Source: Ruminococcus sp. (GTDB taxonomy: Bacteria; Bacillota; Clostridia; Oscillospirales; Ruminococcaceae). Taken from it: 5,740 nt of DNA. Positions 1 to 5,491 of this stretch are shown in pieces (positions within the stretch are counted from its first letter, which is position 1; every line of letters begins with the position of its first letter). Under the pieces are notes generated by a model that saw nothing but the letters and a program-made list of their open reading frames with translations, did no database searches and was not told the origin of the DNA. The stretch covers positions 1 through 5,740 of the forward strand of contig DMBA01000245.1 in the NCBI GenBank assembly GCA_003446315.1, given 5' to 3'. A program made the position numbers and the translations under genes.

Positions 1-2
1 TG

Positions 3-30
3 ATTTGACATCGCCGGAAGTTATTTGACA
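3..30. repeat. Pair of 8-bp direct repeats (ATTTGACA), 20-bp period
   Basis: ATTTGACA occurs at 3-10 and again at 23-30, exactly 20 bp apart, just beyond the hairpin that ends the LRR gene. Each copy contains TTGACA, a perfect sigma-A -35 hexamer on the plus strand, but neither has a good -10 box at 16-18 bp. The copies could be binding sites belonging to a neighbouring unit outside the window, or chance. The left edge prevents a decision. Confidence 0.3.
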
Positions 31-34
31 GACT

Positions 35-65
35 GACACCGTCTGATTTTATCTCAGACGGTGTC
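35..65 (-). terminator. Hairpin ending the LRR-protein transcript
   Basis: GACACCGTCTG (35-45) and CAGACGGTGTC (55-65) form a perfect 11-bp stem with a 9-nt loop. The hairpin begins 3 bases after the stop codon of the LRR gene in its reading direction. The sequence after the stem on the minus strand (AGTCTGTCAAATAAC) is not a proper U-tract, so intrinsic termination may be inefficient, or the hairpin may act mainly as a 3'-end stabiliser. Position and stem strength support a transcript-end role. Confidence 0.65.
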
Positions 66-68
66 CTG

Positions 69-3000
69 TTAAAATCGGATTGTAAACGTAGTCTGATCGG
101 CATTCCAGTGGACATCTGCAAACGGATCTTCGCCGTTTTCCGCGAGCACATCCGGATTGACCGGCGGAGCCAGATCGGCATCCAGTTTCGGGATATCGGG
201 TTCCTGCGCCGGTTCCGCATCTGCTTTTTTCTTACTGCGCGGCATCTCATCGACATCCGGCAGATCATCCAGCAGACTTGCACGCATTCTCGCCTTCTTT
301 TCTTCCGGCGTTTCCGATTCACGCAGACGGATCTCACGTTCTTCCGGTGTTTCCTTTGTGCGCTGCTTCTTTTCCGGTTCCGTTGCAGCCGACTCCTTCT
401 TTTTGCGTTTCCGTTTCGGTTTCTCCGCGGTTTCCGCGGCATCTTCATCGGGAATCTGCGGCAGCTTTGCCTTGGGGTTCACGGGCACAGATTTCTTCCG
501 TGCTTCTTCCAATTCCCGCTTCACGCGCTCCGCATAATTCTGTTCTTCTTCCGCAAAGATGGTTGGCTGTGTTTTTGCTTTTTTCTTAGGTGTTTCCGGC
601 TCCTGCTTTTGCAGCACAACGGGTTTCTTCGGTTCATCCGGTTTCTTCGGCTCCGCAGCCTTTTTGACCGTTTTTGCAGCGGATGCATTCTTTTCCGCTG
701 CCGCATCCGGTTCTTTTGCCTGTTTACCGGAAGTCGGCGGAATGAAGATCTCTTTTTCCTTTTTCAGCGGCTGCTCCGGTTCCGGCTGAGGAACCGGCTG
801 TGTCTCGTCTTTCGGCACTTCCTTCGGCGGTTCTGCCGGCTGACGGAACAGGAAATCCGGATCAGAAGATGCAGCCTGCTTGACCGGTTTCCGCATCTTT
901 TTCGGGACAGATGCTGCCGGATCCGGAGCCGGTTCCGGTGCATAAGTCTGTTTGATCTCCGCTTCAAGCACATCCAGATTCAGCGGCACCAGTGTCATCA
1001 TCATATGATGCTGCTTTGCATAGCGCTCGGCATAACTGCCTTCCTCTGCATGCAGGCGGAATTTCGGGCACTCCGTAAACGCATTATCGCTGATCTCAGT
1101 AACAGAAGCCGGGATCGCAATATCCATCAGGTTATCGCAATGGCTGAACGCCGATTGTCCGATGCGTGTTACGCCGTCGGGAATGATGACCTTCTCAATA
1201 CCCGAATGATAAAACGCTTCATTTTCGATCTCCGTCAAAGTAGCCGGGAGCCGCAGCGTTTTCAGGCTTGTACAACTGCTGAACATTGCATGTCCGACTT
1301 TCGTCGCACCTTCGTGGAAATCGACCTTTTTCAGGGATGTACAGCCGTGGAACACATAATCGTCGATCTTGCGCAGCGTAGAAGGCAGTTCCACACTTTC
1401 AAGCTGTTCGCAGTAAGAAAAAGCTGCATGCTGCAAATGCATCACGCCGTCCTGCAAGCGCAGTTTCCGGATGGGGAGCTGTGCAAAAGCAGCAGGGCCG
1501 ATGCAGCGCACGCCCATCGGGACGCTGACTTCCGGCTGCGTAATATTCGCATGCATCAGGATATTGGCACCTGCAATGGTAAACATTTCTGTACGCCGCG
1601 CCAGCCACGGCGTATCGGCAAAGGCTTCCACGCCGATCTCGGTCACGGTCTTCGGGATGATGACATCCGTCAGCACACCGCAGTTTGCAAAGGCATTGTC
1701 GCCGATGCTGATGACACCTTCCGGGATCACAGCCTGCCGCAAGCCGCCGCGTTCAAACGCATGCGGGCCGATGCGGTGCACGCCGACCGGAATCGGGCTA
1801 TAGCCGTCCGCTTTGATCAAAAATCTGCCGATAATATAGTGTCCTGCTGTCATACGGAACAGCGGCGTATCTGCAAAGGCATTGCCGGCGATCTCCACAA
1901 CGCTGTCCGGCACATAGGCTTCCTGCAAGCTGCTGCATCCGCGGAATGCATTTTGCCGGATATATTTCGGGCCTTCCGGTATCACGACAACGCGCAGGGA
2001 CGAACAGCCGCTGCAAACGCCGTCCGTGACGGCATGCAGCTTTGCCGAAAACCGCAGTTCTGTCAAAGACATGCAGTCCCGCAGCGCTTCATTTTCGAGT
2101 GTTTCCAATGTATCCGGCATATAGAACCGGCGCATCGTGGTGCAGCCCTGAAACGCATTTTTCCCGATGGATTCCATACCCTGCGGCAGGATGACTTCCA
2201 GCAGCGGGCAATCCCGGAAGGCAAAAGCACCGATTTTTTTCAATGTACTCGGCAGATAGATCCGCTGGAGACTCCGGCAGCCGTTGAAGGCATATCCGCC
2301 GATCTCAACCACGCCTTCCGGCACAACGACAGAAACAAGCTGCCGGTTCTGCTCGAACGCATGGTTGCCGATGCGAATGACACCTTCCGGCACCATGATA
2401 TCCCGCACATTATATTCCTGCGAGTATTTCTTCAAAATGCCGTATTCGATAAAGAAAGCGGGATTACAGCCGCGCAGCAGATTTGCTTCCCGTTCCGTAT
2501 AGCACATGATGCCGTGCAACTGTGCATACTGATGGGCAGCACTGCCGGAGACTGTTGTAATTGTTTGCACATGATGATCTGTTCCGAACGCATAAGGATG
2601 GATCTTGGTGACAGACGGCGGGATGACCACTGTTTTCAATTCGGTGCATCCTGCAAAGGCATCTTCACAGATCTCCGTGACTGTTTCCGGAATATAGACT
2701 GTTGAAAGCGACGCACAGCAAGCAAATGCCTCCCGTCCGATCGTTCGCAGACCGCGTGAAAGAGTGAGATTGACCAGCGATGTGCAGGCATAAAACGCGC
2801 GGTTATCCAGATATTTGACATTTTCCGGAATTGTGATTTCTTCCAGTTTGGAACAGCCGGAGAACACGCCGCGTGCGATTGCTTCCACACCGCTTGGGAT
2901 ATTCAGCTTTTTTAAGCCGCTGCAATTACAAAACGCCCATGCGCCGATAGTTGTGACACTTTCGGGCAGTTCAGCGCTGCGCATGATATGGCAGCCGTCG

Positions 3001-3269
3001 AATGCATTTGCACCGATCTCCTGCAAACCTTCCGAGAAGCTGACATTTTGCAGCTCTGCGCACAGCGAAAACGCACGCTCTCCGATTGTCCGGACAGACG
3101 GCGGGATCTGCACACTGCTGACTTCTGTCATGGCAAATGCTTCATCTGCAATAGCCGTCACACTTTTCGGGATCGAAAGCATTTCTTCCTGCTTCCGGAT
3201 TCCGAGCCGTTCGAGCGCACCCACTCCTTCATATTTCAGCAAAACGCCGTTTTTTATTTTGAATCCCAT
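69..3269 (-). CDS. Large BspA-like leucine-rich-repeat protein with charged disordered C-terminal tail
   Basis: The protein has 1066 residues. Residues ~30-735 carry about 27 copies of a ~23-residue repeat (pattern IPxxVTxIGxxAFxxCxxL), the signature of BspA-type LRR_5 repeats, which form solenoids that usually bind proteins or surfaces. The repeats fall into two blocks (~30-230 and ~285-735). Each ends in a similar cap with a GS-x-A-x-x-YA-x-x-H type motif (near 242-252 and 744-754). NGVLLKY at 7-13 resembles YGILKKY at 276-282, so the second block restarts like the first. Residues ~775-1066 are rich in Pro, Lys, Glu and Ala and probably disordered; they include KPKRKRKKK near 950 and two ETPEE motifs near 974 and 986. 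The last residues (FADVHWNADQTTFTIRF) look more ordered. The start is ATG at 3269, with AGGAGG at 3275-3280 five bases upstream. The N-terminus lacks a hydrophobic signal, and no transmembrane segment or LPXTG anchor is seen, so a cytoplasmic location is inferred. The ligand is unknown. Confidence 0.96.
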   Translation of the reverse strand: MGFKIKNGVLLKYEGVGALERLGIRKQEEMLSIPKSVTAIADEAFAMTEVSSVQIPPSVRTIGERAFSLCAELQNVSFSEGLQEIGANAFDGCHIMRSAELPESVTTIGAWAFCNCSGLKKLNIPSGVEAIARGVFSGCSKLEEITIPENVKYLDNRAFYACTSLVNLTLSRGLRTIGREAFACCASLSTVYIPETVTEICEDAFAGCTELKTVVIPPSVTKIHPYAFGTDHHVQTITTVSGSAAHQYAQLHGIMCYTEREANLLRGCNPAFFIEYGILKKYSQEYNVRDIMVPEGVIRIGNHAFEQNRQLVSVVVPEGVVEIGGYAFNGCRSLQRIYLPSTLKKIGAFAFRDCPLLEVILPQGMESIGKNAFQGCTTMRRFYMPDTLETLENEALRDCMSLTELRFSAKLHAVTDGVCSGCSSLRVVVIPEGPKYIRQNAFRGCSSLQEAYVPDSVVEIAGNAFADTPLFRMTAGHYIIGRFLIKADGYSPIPVGVHRIGPHAFERGGLRQAVIPEGVISIGDNAFANCGVLTDVIIPKTVTEIGVEAFADTPWLARRTEMFTIAGANILMHANITQPEVSVPMGVRCIGPAAFAQLPIRKLRLQDGVMHLQHAAFSYCEQLESVELPSTLRKIDDYVFHGCTSLKKVDFHEGATKVGHAMFSSCTSLKTLRLPATLTEIENEAFYHSGIEKVIIPDGVTRIGQSAFSHCDNLMDIAIPASVTEISDNAFTECPKFRLHAEEGSYAERYAKQHHMMMTLVPLNLDVLEAEIKQTYAPEPAPDPAASVPKKMRKPVKQAASSDPDFLFRQPAEPPKEVPKDETQPVPQPEPEQPLKKEKEIFIPPTSGKQAKEPDAAAEKNASAAKTVKKAAEPKKPDEPKKPVVLQKQEPETPKKKAKTQPTIFAEEEQNYAERVKRELEEARKKSVPVNPKAKLPQIPDEDAAETAEKPKRKRKKKESAATEPEKKQRTKETPEEREIRLRESETPEEKKARMRASLLDDLPDVDEMPRSKKKADAEPAQEPDIPKLDADLAPPVNPDVLAENGEDPFADVHWNADQTTFTIRF

Positions 3270-3319
3270 ACGCGCCTCCTGAAAAATGATGATAGTTACA
3301 TAATCATTGCATTTTAATC

Positions 3320-3348
3320 ATTATAACATAGTTTCCCGCTTTTTTCAA
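3320..3348 (-). promoter_or_regulatory. Sigma-A promoter of the LRR gene
   Basis: On the minus strand, TTGAAA (3348-3343) is followed after 17 bp by a perfect TATAAT (3325-3320). Transcription should start near 3313, giving a 5' leader of about 44 nt. The -35 lies within a small hairpin-capable sequence (CGCTT-GAAAA-AAGCG). Just upstream is a 5-bp palindrome, AAACG-GAG-CGTTT (3352-3364), a possible small operator. Spacing and box match are near ideal, so the LRR gene probably has its own transcription start. Confidence 0.85.
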
Positions 3349-3375
3349 GCGAAACGGAGCGTTTGACCTGTAGAA

Positions 3376-3537
3376 TTATTCCATCCGGATTTGGCTATTC
3401 TGCACATAATCCCTATACACCCGTTTGCAGACATCTTGCGGAATATCCGAAGATTCGACCTTTTTCAATCTTCCGCAGACAATTTCCGCCGCAATAAATA
3501 CGCAGTACCGTCCGGTCAGACAGCACTGCGCATCCAT
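3376..3537 (-). CDS. Possible small protein of 53 residues, unknown function
   Basis: This ORF starts with ATG at 3537, 15 nt after the stop of the solute-binding protein gene, and ends with TAA at 3376-3378, just before the LRR promoter. The product begins MDAQCCLTGRYCVF and ends VQNSQIRME. It has five cysteines, a short hydrophobic stretch near residues 13-21 and a charged second half with alternating basic and acidic residues. The reading frame is the same as that of the upstream gene, separated by TGA and TAA. The Shine-Dalgarno match is weak (GGAACAGA just before the ATG). I recognise no family. It could be a real downstream cistron, a decayed remnant, or a chance open frame in a 283-bp gap; the fit between the two neighbours favours the first only mildly. 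Confidence 0.35.
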   Translation of the reverse strand: MDAQCCLTGRYCVFIAAEIVCGRLKKVESSDIPQDVCKRVYRDYVQNSQIRME

Positions 3538-3552
3538 TCTGTTCCGTTATGT

Positions 3553-4932
3553 TCAGCCGTTGGCATCATTCAGATATGCATCAATTGCGGAATAAATGAC
3601 ACCGACCGATTCGCTCCACTGCGTCTGACCCTTGGATGCAGCGCGGATACCGTTTTCATTCGAATCCAGAATATCCTTGACATCCGTCGATACAGCGGTA
3701 TAGAAATCATAATGCGGATTTGCCTGCGCCATTTCGTGGCACTTATGCAGCATTTCCACCATTTCATCCGTCCAGCCGTAGTCATCATAAAGGCCTTCCG
3801 TAGCGATCTCATCCGCCCGTTTATTGGTGATCGTGACGCGCTTGCATGCCGCAAACTTTGCCACGCCTTCCGGATTCTGACCGCCCTTGACCATCACATA
3901 GCCGTCCAGACCGCACGGGATATAGTATTCCGAAGCATTCGGATCTTTCGGCATGGGGACAAACATAGCATTCTCGCCGAAGTCATTCTTCCATGTATTA
4001 TTGTACATTGCCCAGCCGCCGCACGGATAGAACAATGTTTTGCCTTCCTTGATATTGGAAGGTGTTGCAGTCCAGCCGTAGTCGCCGACACCGATCGCCA
4101 CACAATTCGTAGAGCCGAGCTTGAACATCCAGTTCTGGAGCCGTTCGATCGCCGGATCTTTCAGATTATTCACCAGTTTGCCGTTTTCCATGCCGATATA
4201 AGGCACGCCGCATGTTGCGGAAAGACCGGCTTCAAACCACCAGCCGTCAATGCCGTACTGTCCGTTTTCGGGATCCACAAACTGCTGGAGCATTTCGGTA
4301 AAGGTATCCCAATTCCAGTTGCCCTCTGCAAACAGTTTTGCGGGGTCTTTCAGACCGTTCTCCTCAATGGTATCGCGGTTATAGATCACAAGGCAGTTAT
4401 CGCCGGTGACATTGTTGACGATCACATAGTGCTTGTCTTTCCACTGGAACTGATCCATGATCTCCTTCATATCGGAGAACAGCGGATCTGAAAAGTCAAT
4501 ATAGTCGTCGATGGGGACAAACATTTCTTTGATCGCACCGCGCGGGATCGCATCCAGATCCGATGCCGGGAAAAAGTCGATGCCGTCGCCGCTGTTGATC
4601 GCATTTGCAAGCTGATCGTAACGCGCATCCCAATCCACCTGATGATACTCCACTTCGCCGCCGTAACGGGAATGGAAGATCTCAAGCTCGATGGGCGTTT
4701 TCTTACCGGTCGCATCCGGATTGATGTCCCAGTTTGCCATCCATTTGATTGTTTTATTTTCCAGCTCACCGGTCAGGCGTTCATCTTGCGCAGCGATCTC
4801 AGCCACTTCCGCAGCCGTAGCAGAATCCAGCGGATTGTCATAGGTTGGTTCTGTTGATCCGCAGCCGACCAGTGCCCCGCTGACGATTGAAGCCAGCAGC
4901 ACTGCTGCGATTGCATTTCTTGTTTTTTTCAT
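3553..4932 (-). CDS. Extracellular solute-binding lipoprotein, family 1 (carbohydrate ABC transporter type)
   Basis: The protein has 459 residues. It starts with a lipoprotein signal peptide: MKKTRNA, a hydrophobic core, then lipobox L21-V22-G23-C24, so it should be lipid-anchored outside the membrane. The mature part resembles family-1 (UgpB/MalE-like) binding proteins, which capture sugars or oligosaccharides for CUT1-type ABC importers. Supporting segments are DGIDFFPASDLDAIPRG (116-132), the CLVIYNRDTIEENGLKDP region (~180-197), NWNWDTFTEM (205-214), aromatic-rich GGWAMYNNTW (305-314), and a helical C-terminus typical of the family. Length is normal. I chose ATG 4932 over the in-frame ATG at 4971, because it has AGGAGG ten bases upstream and places the signal peptide at the N-terminus. 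The substrate cannot be read from the sequence. No permease or ATPase gene lies in the window; both flanking genes are unrelated, so the transporter partners must be elsewhere. Confidence 0.96.
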   Translation of the reverse strand: MKKTRNAIAAVLLASIVSGALVGCGSTEPTYDNPLDSATAAEVAEIAAQDERLTGELENKTIKWMANWDINPDATGKKTPIELEIFHSRYGGEVEYHQVDWDARYDQLANAINSGDGIDFFPASDLDAIPRGAIKEMFVPIDDYIDFSDPLFSDMKEIMDQFQWKDKHYVIVNNVTGDNCLVIYNRDTIEENGLKDPAKLFAEGNWNWDTFTEMLQQFVDPENGQYGIDGWWFEAGLSATCGVPYIGMENGKLVNNLKDPAIERLQNWMFKLGSTNCVAIGVGDYGWTATPSNIKEGKTLFYPCGGWAMYNNTWKNDFGENAMFVPMPKDPNASEYYIPCGLDGYVMVKGGQNPEGVAKFAACKRVTITNKRADEIATEGLYDDYGWTDEMVEMLHKCHEMAQANPHYDFYTAVSTDVKDILDSNENGIRAASKGQTQWSESVGVIYSAIDAYLNDANG

Positions 4933-4942
4933 AATGCAGGTT

Positions 4943-4948
4943 CCTCCT
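4943..4948 (-). promoter_or_regulatory. Ribosome binding site that fixes the start of the solute-binding protein
   Basis: AGGAGG on the minus strand lies 10 bases before ATG 4932. The longer in-frame reading from 4971 would place this site inside the coding region and add 13 residues ahead of the lipoprotein signal. The shorter start is therefore preferred. Confidence 0.88.
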
Positions 4949-5005
4949 AAAAAAGCGCCCCAAAAAATCAATTTTTACCCGTTCATTTTTCAGCATAAAC
5001 ACAGG

Positions 5006-5053
5006 ATGTTCGTTATTATTTTATCATATTTTATGTAAAATGTCAACGAACAT
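5006..5053. promoter_or_regulatory. Perfect 9-bp inverted repeat flanking the promoter (candidate operator)
   Basis: ATGTTCGTT (5006-5014) and its exact complement AACGAACAT (5045-5053) are separated by 30 bp and enclose the promoter of the solute-binding protein gene. One arm overlaps the -35 box; the other covers the predicted transcription start. Their centres are 39 bp apart, close to four helical turns, so the half-sites would lie on nearly the same face. The arm near -35 is itself part of a 14-bp imperfect palindrome, ATGT-CAACGA-ACAT (5040-5053), with a central CG as seen in LacI-family operators. The regulator is unknown. Confidence 0.55.
5018..5046 (-). promoter_or_regulatory. Sigma-A promoter of the solute-binding protein gene
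   Basis: Perfect -35 TTGACA (5046-5041), 17-bp AT-rich spacer, then -10 TAAAAT (5023-5018) on the minus strand. Transcription should start near 5011, giving a leader of about 79 nt before ATG 4932. The leader contains A/T runs and a GGGGCGC segment just before the ribosome binding site, but I see no recognised riboswitch. Confidence 0.87.
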
Positions 5054-5070
5054 TTTGCAAAAGAATTCAA

Positions 5071-5090
5071 TGGCTTTCTTTTGGCTTTCT
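5071..5090. repeat. 9-bp direct repeat with 11-bp period upstream of the promoter
   Basis: TGGCTTTCT occurs at 5071-5079 and 5082-5090, 11 bp apart, at roughly -60 to -80 relative to the predicted start near 5011. Identical sites one helical turn apart at this distance would suit an activator, but this is inference, and T-rich intergenic DNA can produce such repeats by chance. Confidence 0.4.
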
Positions 5091-5120
5091 GTGCTTTTGT
5101 ACAAAACATCGGATTTTTTC

Positions 5121-5139
5121 ATTTCTGACGTGCAGAAAT
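5121..5139. repeat. 7-bp inverted repeat in the intergenic region
   Basis: ATTTCTG (5121-5127) and CAGAAAT (5133-5139) form a perfect 7-bp inverted repeat with a 5-bp spacer (ACGTG). It lies between the terminator of the small RNA unit and the promoter of the solute-binding protein gene. It could be a compact operator or a weak hairpin; no strong T-tract follows on the minus strand. Confidence 0.35.
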
Positions 5140-5150
5140 TCGTTCTTTTT

Positions 5151-5189
5151 GTAAACAAACGCGCCGCAGAACCCGATATCCTGCGGCGC
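5151..5189 (-). terminator. GC-rich intrinsic terminator of the candidate small RNA
   Basis: GCGCCGCAG (minus 5189-5181) pairs perfectly with CTGCGGCGC (minus 5169-5161), a 9-bp GC-rich stem with an 11-nt loop. It is followed on the minus strand by GTTTGTTTAC, an acceptable U-rich tail. On the plus strand the tail would be ATCTTATATG, which is poorer, so minus-strand termination is preferred. It separates the upstream RNA unit from the promoter of the solute-binding protein gene. Confidence 0.72.
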
Positions 5190-5302
5190 ATCTTATATGC
5201 CAAAGCGTCCACTTTCCGGCTTCCGAACCGGAAGCTGTTCTGTGGGCGCATGCTGTGCATTCTGCCACTTCCCGTTCGATCCGAAGCCTGAAATTGCCGC
5301 TT
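5152..5302 (-). ncRNA. Candidate structured small RNA (~150 nt), family not recognised
   Basis: Between a near-consensus promoter and a terminator on the same strand, the transcript folds into one nested rod. Outer to inner pairings (minus strand) are 5302-5298 with 5207-5203 (AAGCG/CGCUU), 5293-5290 with 5216-5213 (UUUC/GAAA), 5288-5283 with 5223-5218 (GGCUUC/GAAGCC), 5278-5274 with 5228-5224 (CGAAC/GUUCG), 5272-5268 with 5234-5230 (GGAAG/CUUCC), 5267-5265 with 5245-5243 (UGG/CCA), and 5260-5257 with 5253-5250 (AUGC/GCAU, loop ACA). Irregularities are a 4/5-nt internal loop, A/G and G/G mismatches, a GGAU bulge and an 8-nt bulge (5242-5235). The rod begins where transcription is predicted to start, and the terminator follows at 5189. 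Size and shape recall 6S or SRP RNA, but the SRP apical GGAAGCAGC-type motif and an obvious large 6S central bubble are missing. A competing hairpin, GCTTCCG-GTT-CGGAAGC (5235-5219), is possible. ORFs crossing this region have no ribosome binding site. Confidence 0.55.
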
Positions 5303-5308
5303 ATCCGT

Positions 5309-5336
5309 ATTATATGCAGAAACCGGCGATTTGCAA
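5309..5336 (-). promoter_or_regulatory. Sigma-A promoter of the candidate small RNA
   Basis: TTGCAA (5336-5331), 16-bp spacer, perfect TATAAT (5314-5309) on the minus strand; transcription should start near 5302. Just upstream, AAATTCCG is repeated in tandem at 5342-5349 and 5351-5358 in an AT/CCGG-rich context, which may be an upstream element or chance. The promoter lies after the terminator of the PDZ-protein gene and more than 370 bp before the next start codon, with a terminator in between. Confidence 0.7.
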
Positions 5337-5361
5337 CCGGTAAATTCCGGAAATTCCGTGC

Positions 5362-5405
5362 AAAACGAAAACACCCGTCCTGCCGGTCATCGGCTGAACG
5401 GGTGT
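5362..5405 (-). terminator. Intrinsic terminator of the PDZ-protein gene
   Basis: On the minus strand, ACACCCGT (5405-5398) pairs with ACGGGTGT (5378-5371), an 8-bp stem. An inner GCCG/CGGC stem lies within the loop. The 3' side runs into TTTCGTTTT (5370-5362), a good U-rich tail. It lies about 90 bp after the stop of the PDZ-domain gene and ahead of the small RNA promoter. Confidence 0.85.
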
Positions 5406-5443
5406 CTCCGTTTTCAGAAAGGGATCAAAAACTGCTTTATCAC

Positions 5444-5479
5444 AGCGGCATCAAAAGGCTGCTATCTTTTCATGCCGCT
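5444..5479 (-). repeat. Strong hairpin right after the PDZ-protein stop codon
   Basis: AGCGGCAT (5444-5451) pairs with ATGCCGCT (5472-5479). After one mismatch, AAAAG (5453-5457) pairs with CTTTT (5466-5470), giving 13 bp around an 8-nt loop. It starts 12 bases after the stop codon and precedes the U-tailed terminator by about 40 bp. With no U-tract directly after it, it is more likely a 3' stabilising hairpin or a first pause site than a terminator. Confidence 0.65.
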
Positions 5480-5491
5480 TCGGAATGGCGA

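Noticed and set aside
25..52. Plus-strand promoter starting from TTGACA at 25-30 (antisense to the LRR gene end)
   Set aside because: The best -10 at 16-bp spacing is TTTTAT, a poor match that lies inside the hairpin stem-loop.
108..2705. An 865-codon open frame on the plus strand opposite the LRR gene
   Set aside because: The translation is rich in Arg, Phe, His and Cys with no domain pattern, and no ribosome binding site precedes it. It is explained by the repeat-biased codon use of the LRR gene, which rarely uses codons that would create stops on the other strand.
3391..4491. A 366-codon open frame on the plus strand opposite the solute-binding protein gene
   Set aside because: It is antisense to a clear lipoprotein gene with promoter, ribosome binding site and family motifs, and has an unnatural His/Arg/Ile-rich composition.
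5040..5053. Catabolite-repression (cre) site in the solute-binding protein promoter
   Set aside because: The 14-bp palindrome has a central CG, but several fixed cre positions do not match, so only a generic operator call is justified.
5040..5291. An 83-codon plus-strand open frame in the intergenic region
   Set aside because: There is no ribosome binding site or promoter on that strand; it overlaps the promoter of the solute-binding protein gene and the GC-rich terminator stem.
5203..5302. Identification of the structured RNA as SRP (4.5S) RNA
   Set aside because: The rod shape fits, but the conserved apical region with GGAAGCAGC-like sequence and a GNRA-type tetraloop is absent; the tip here has an ACA loop.
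5203..5302. tRNA gene in the intergenic region
   Set aside because: No cloverleaf, no TTCGA-type T arm in the correct place and no CCA-compatible acceptor stem could be laid out; the pairing is a single rod.
5024..5374. A 116-codon minus-strand open frame across the intergenic region
   Set aside because: It runs through a terminator, two promoters and several hairpins, has no ribosome binding site, and shows no protein family pattern.
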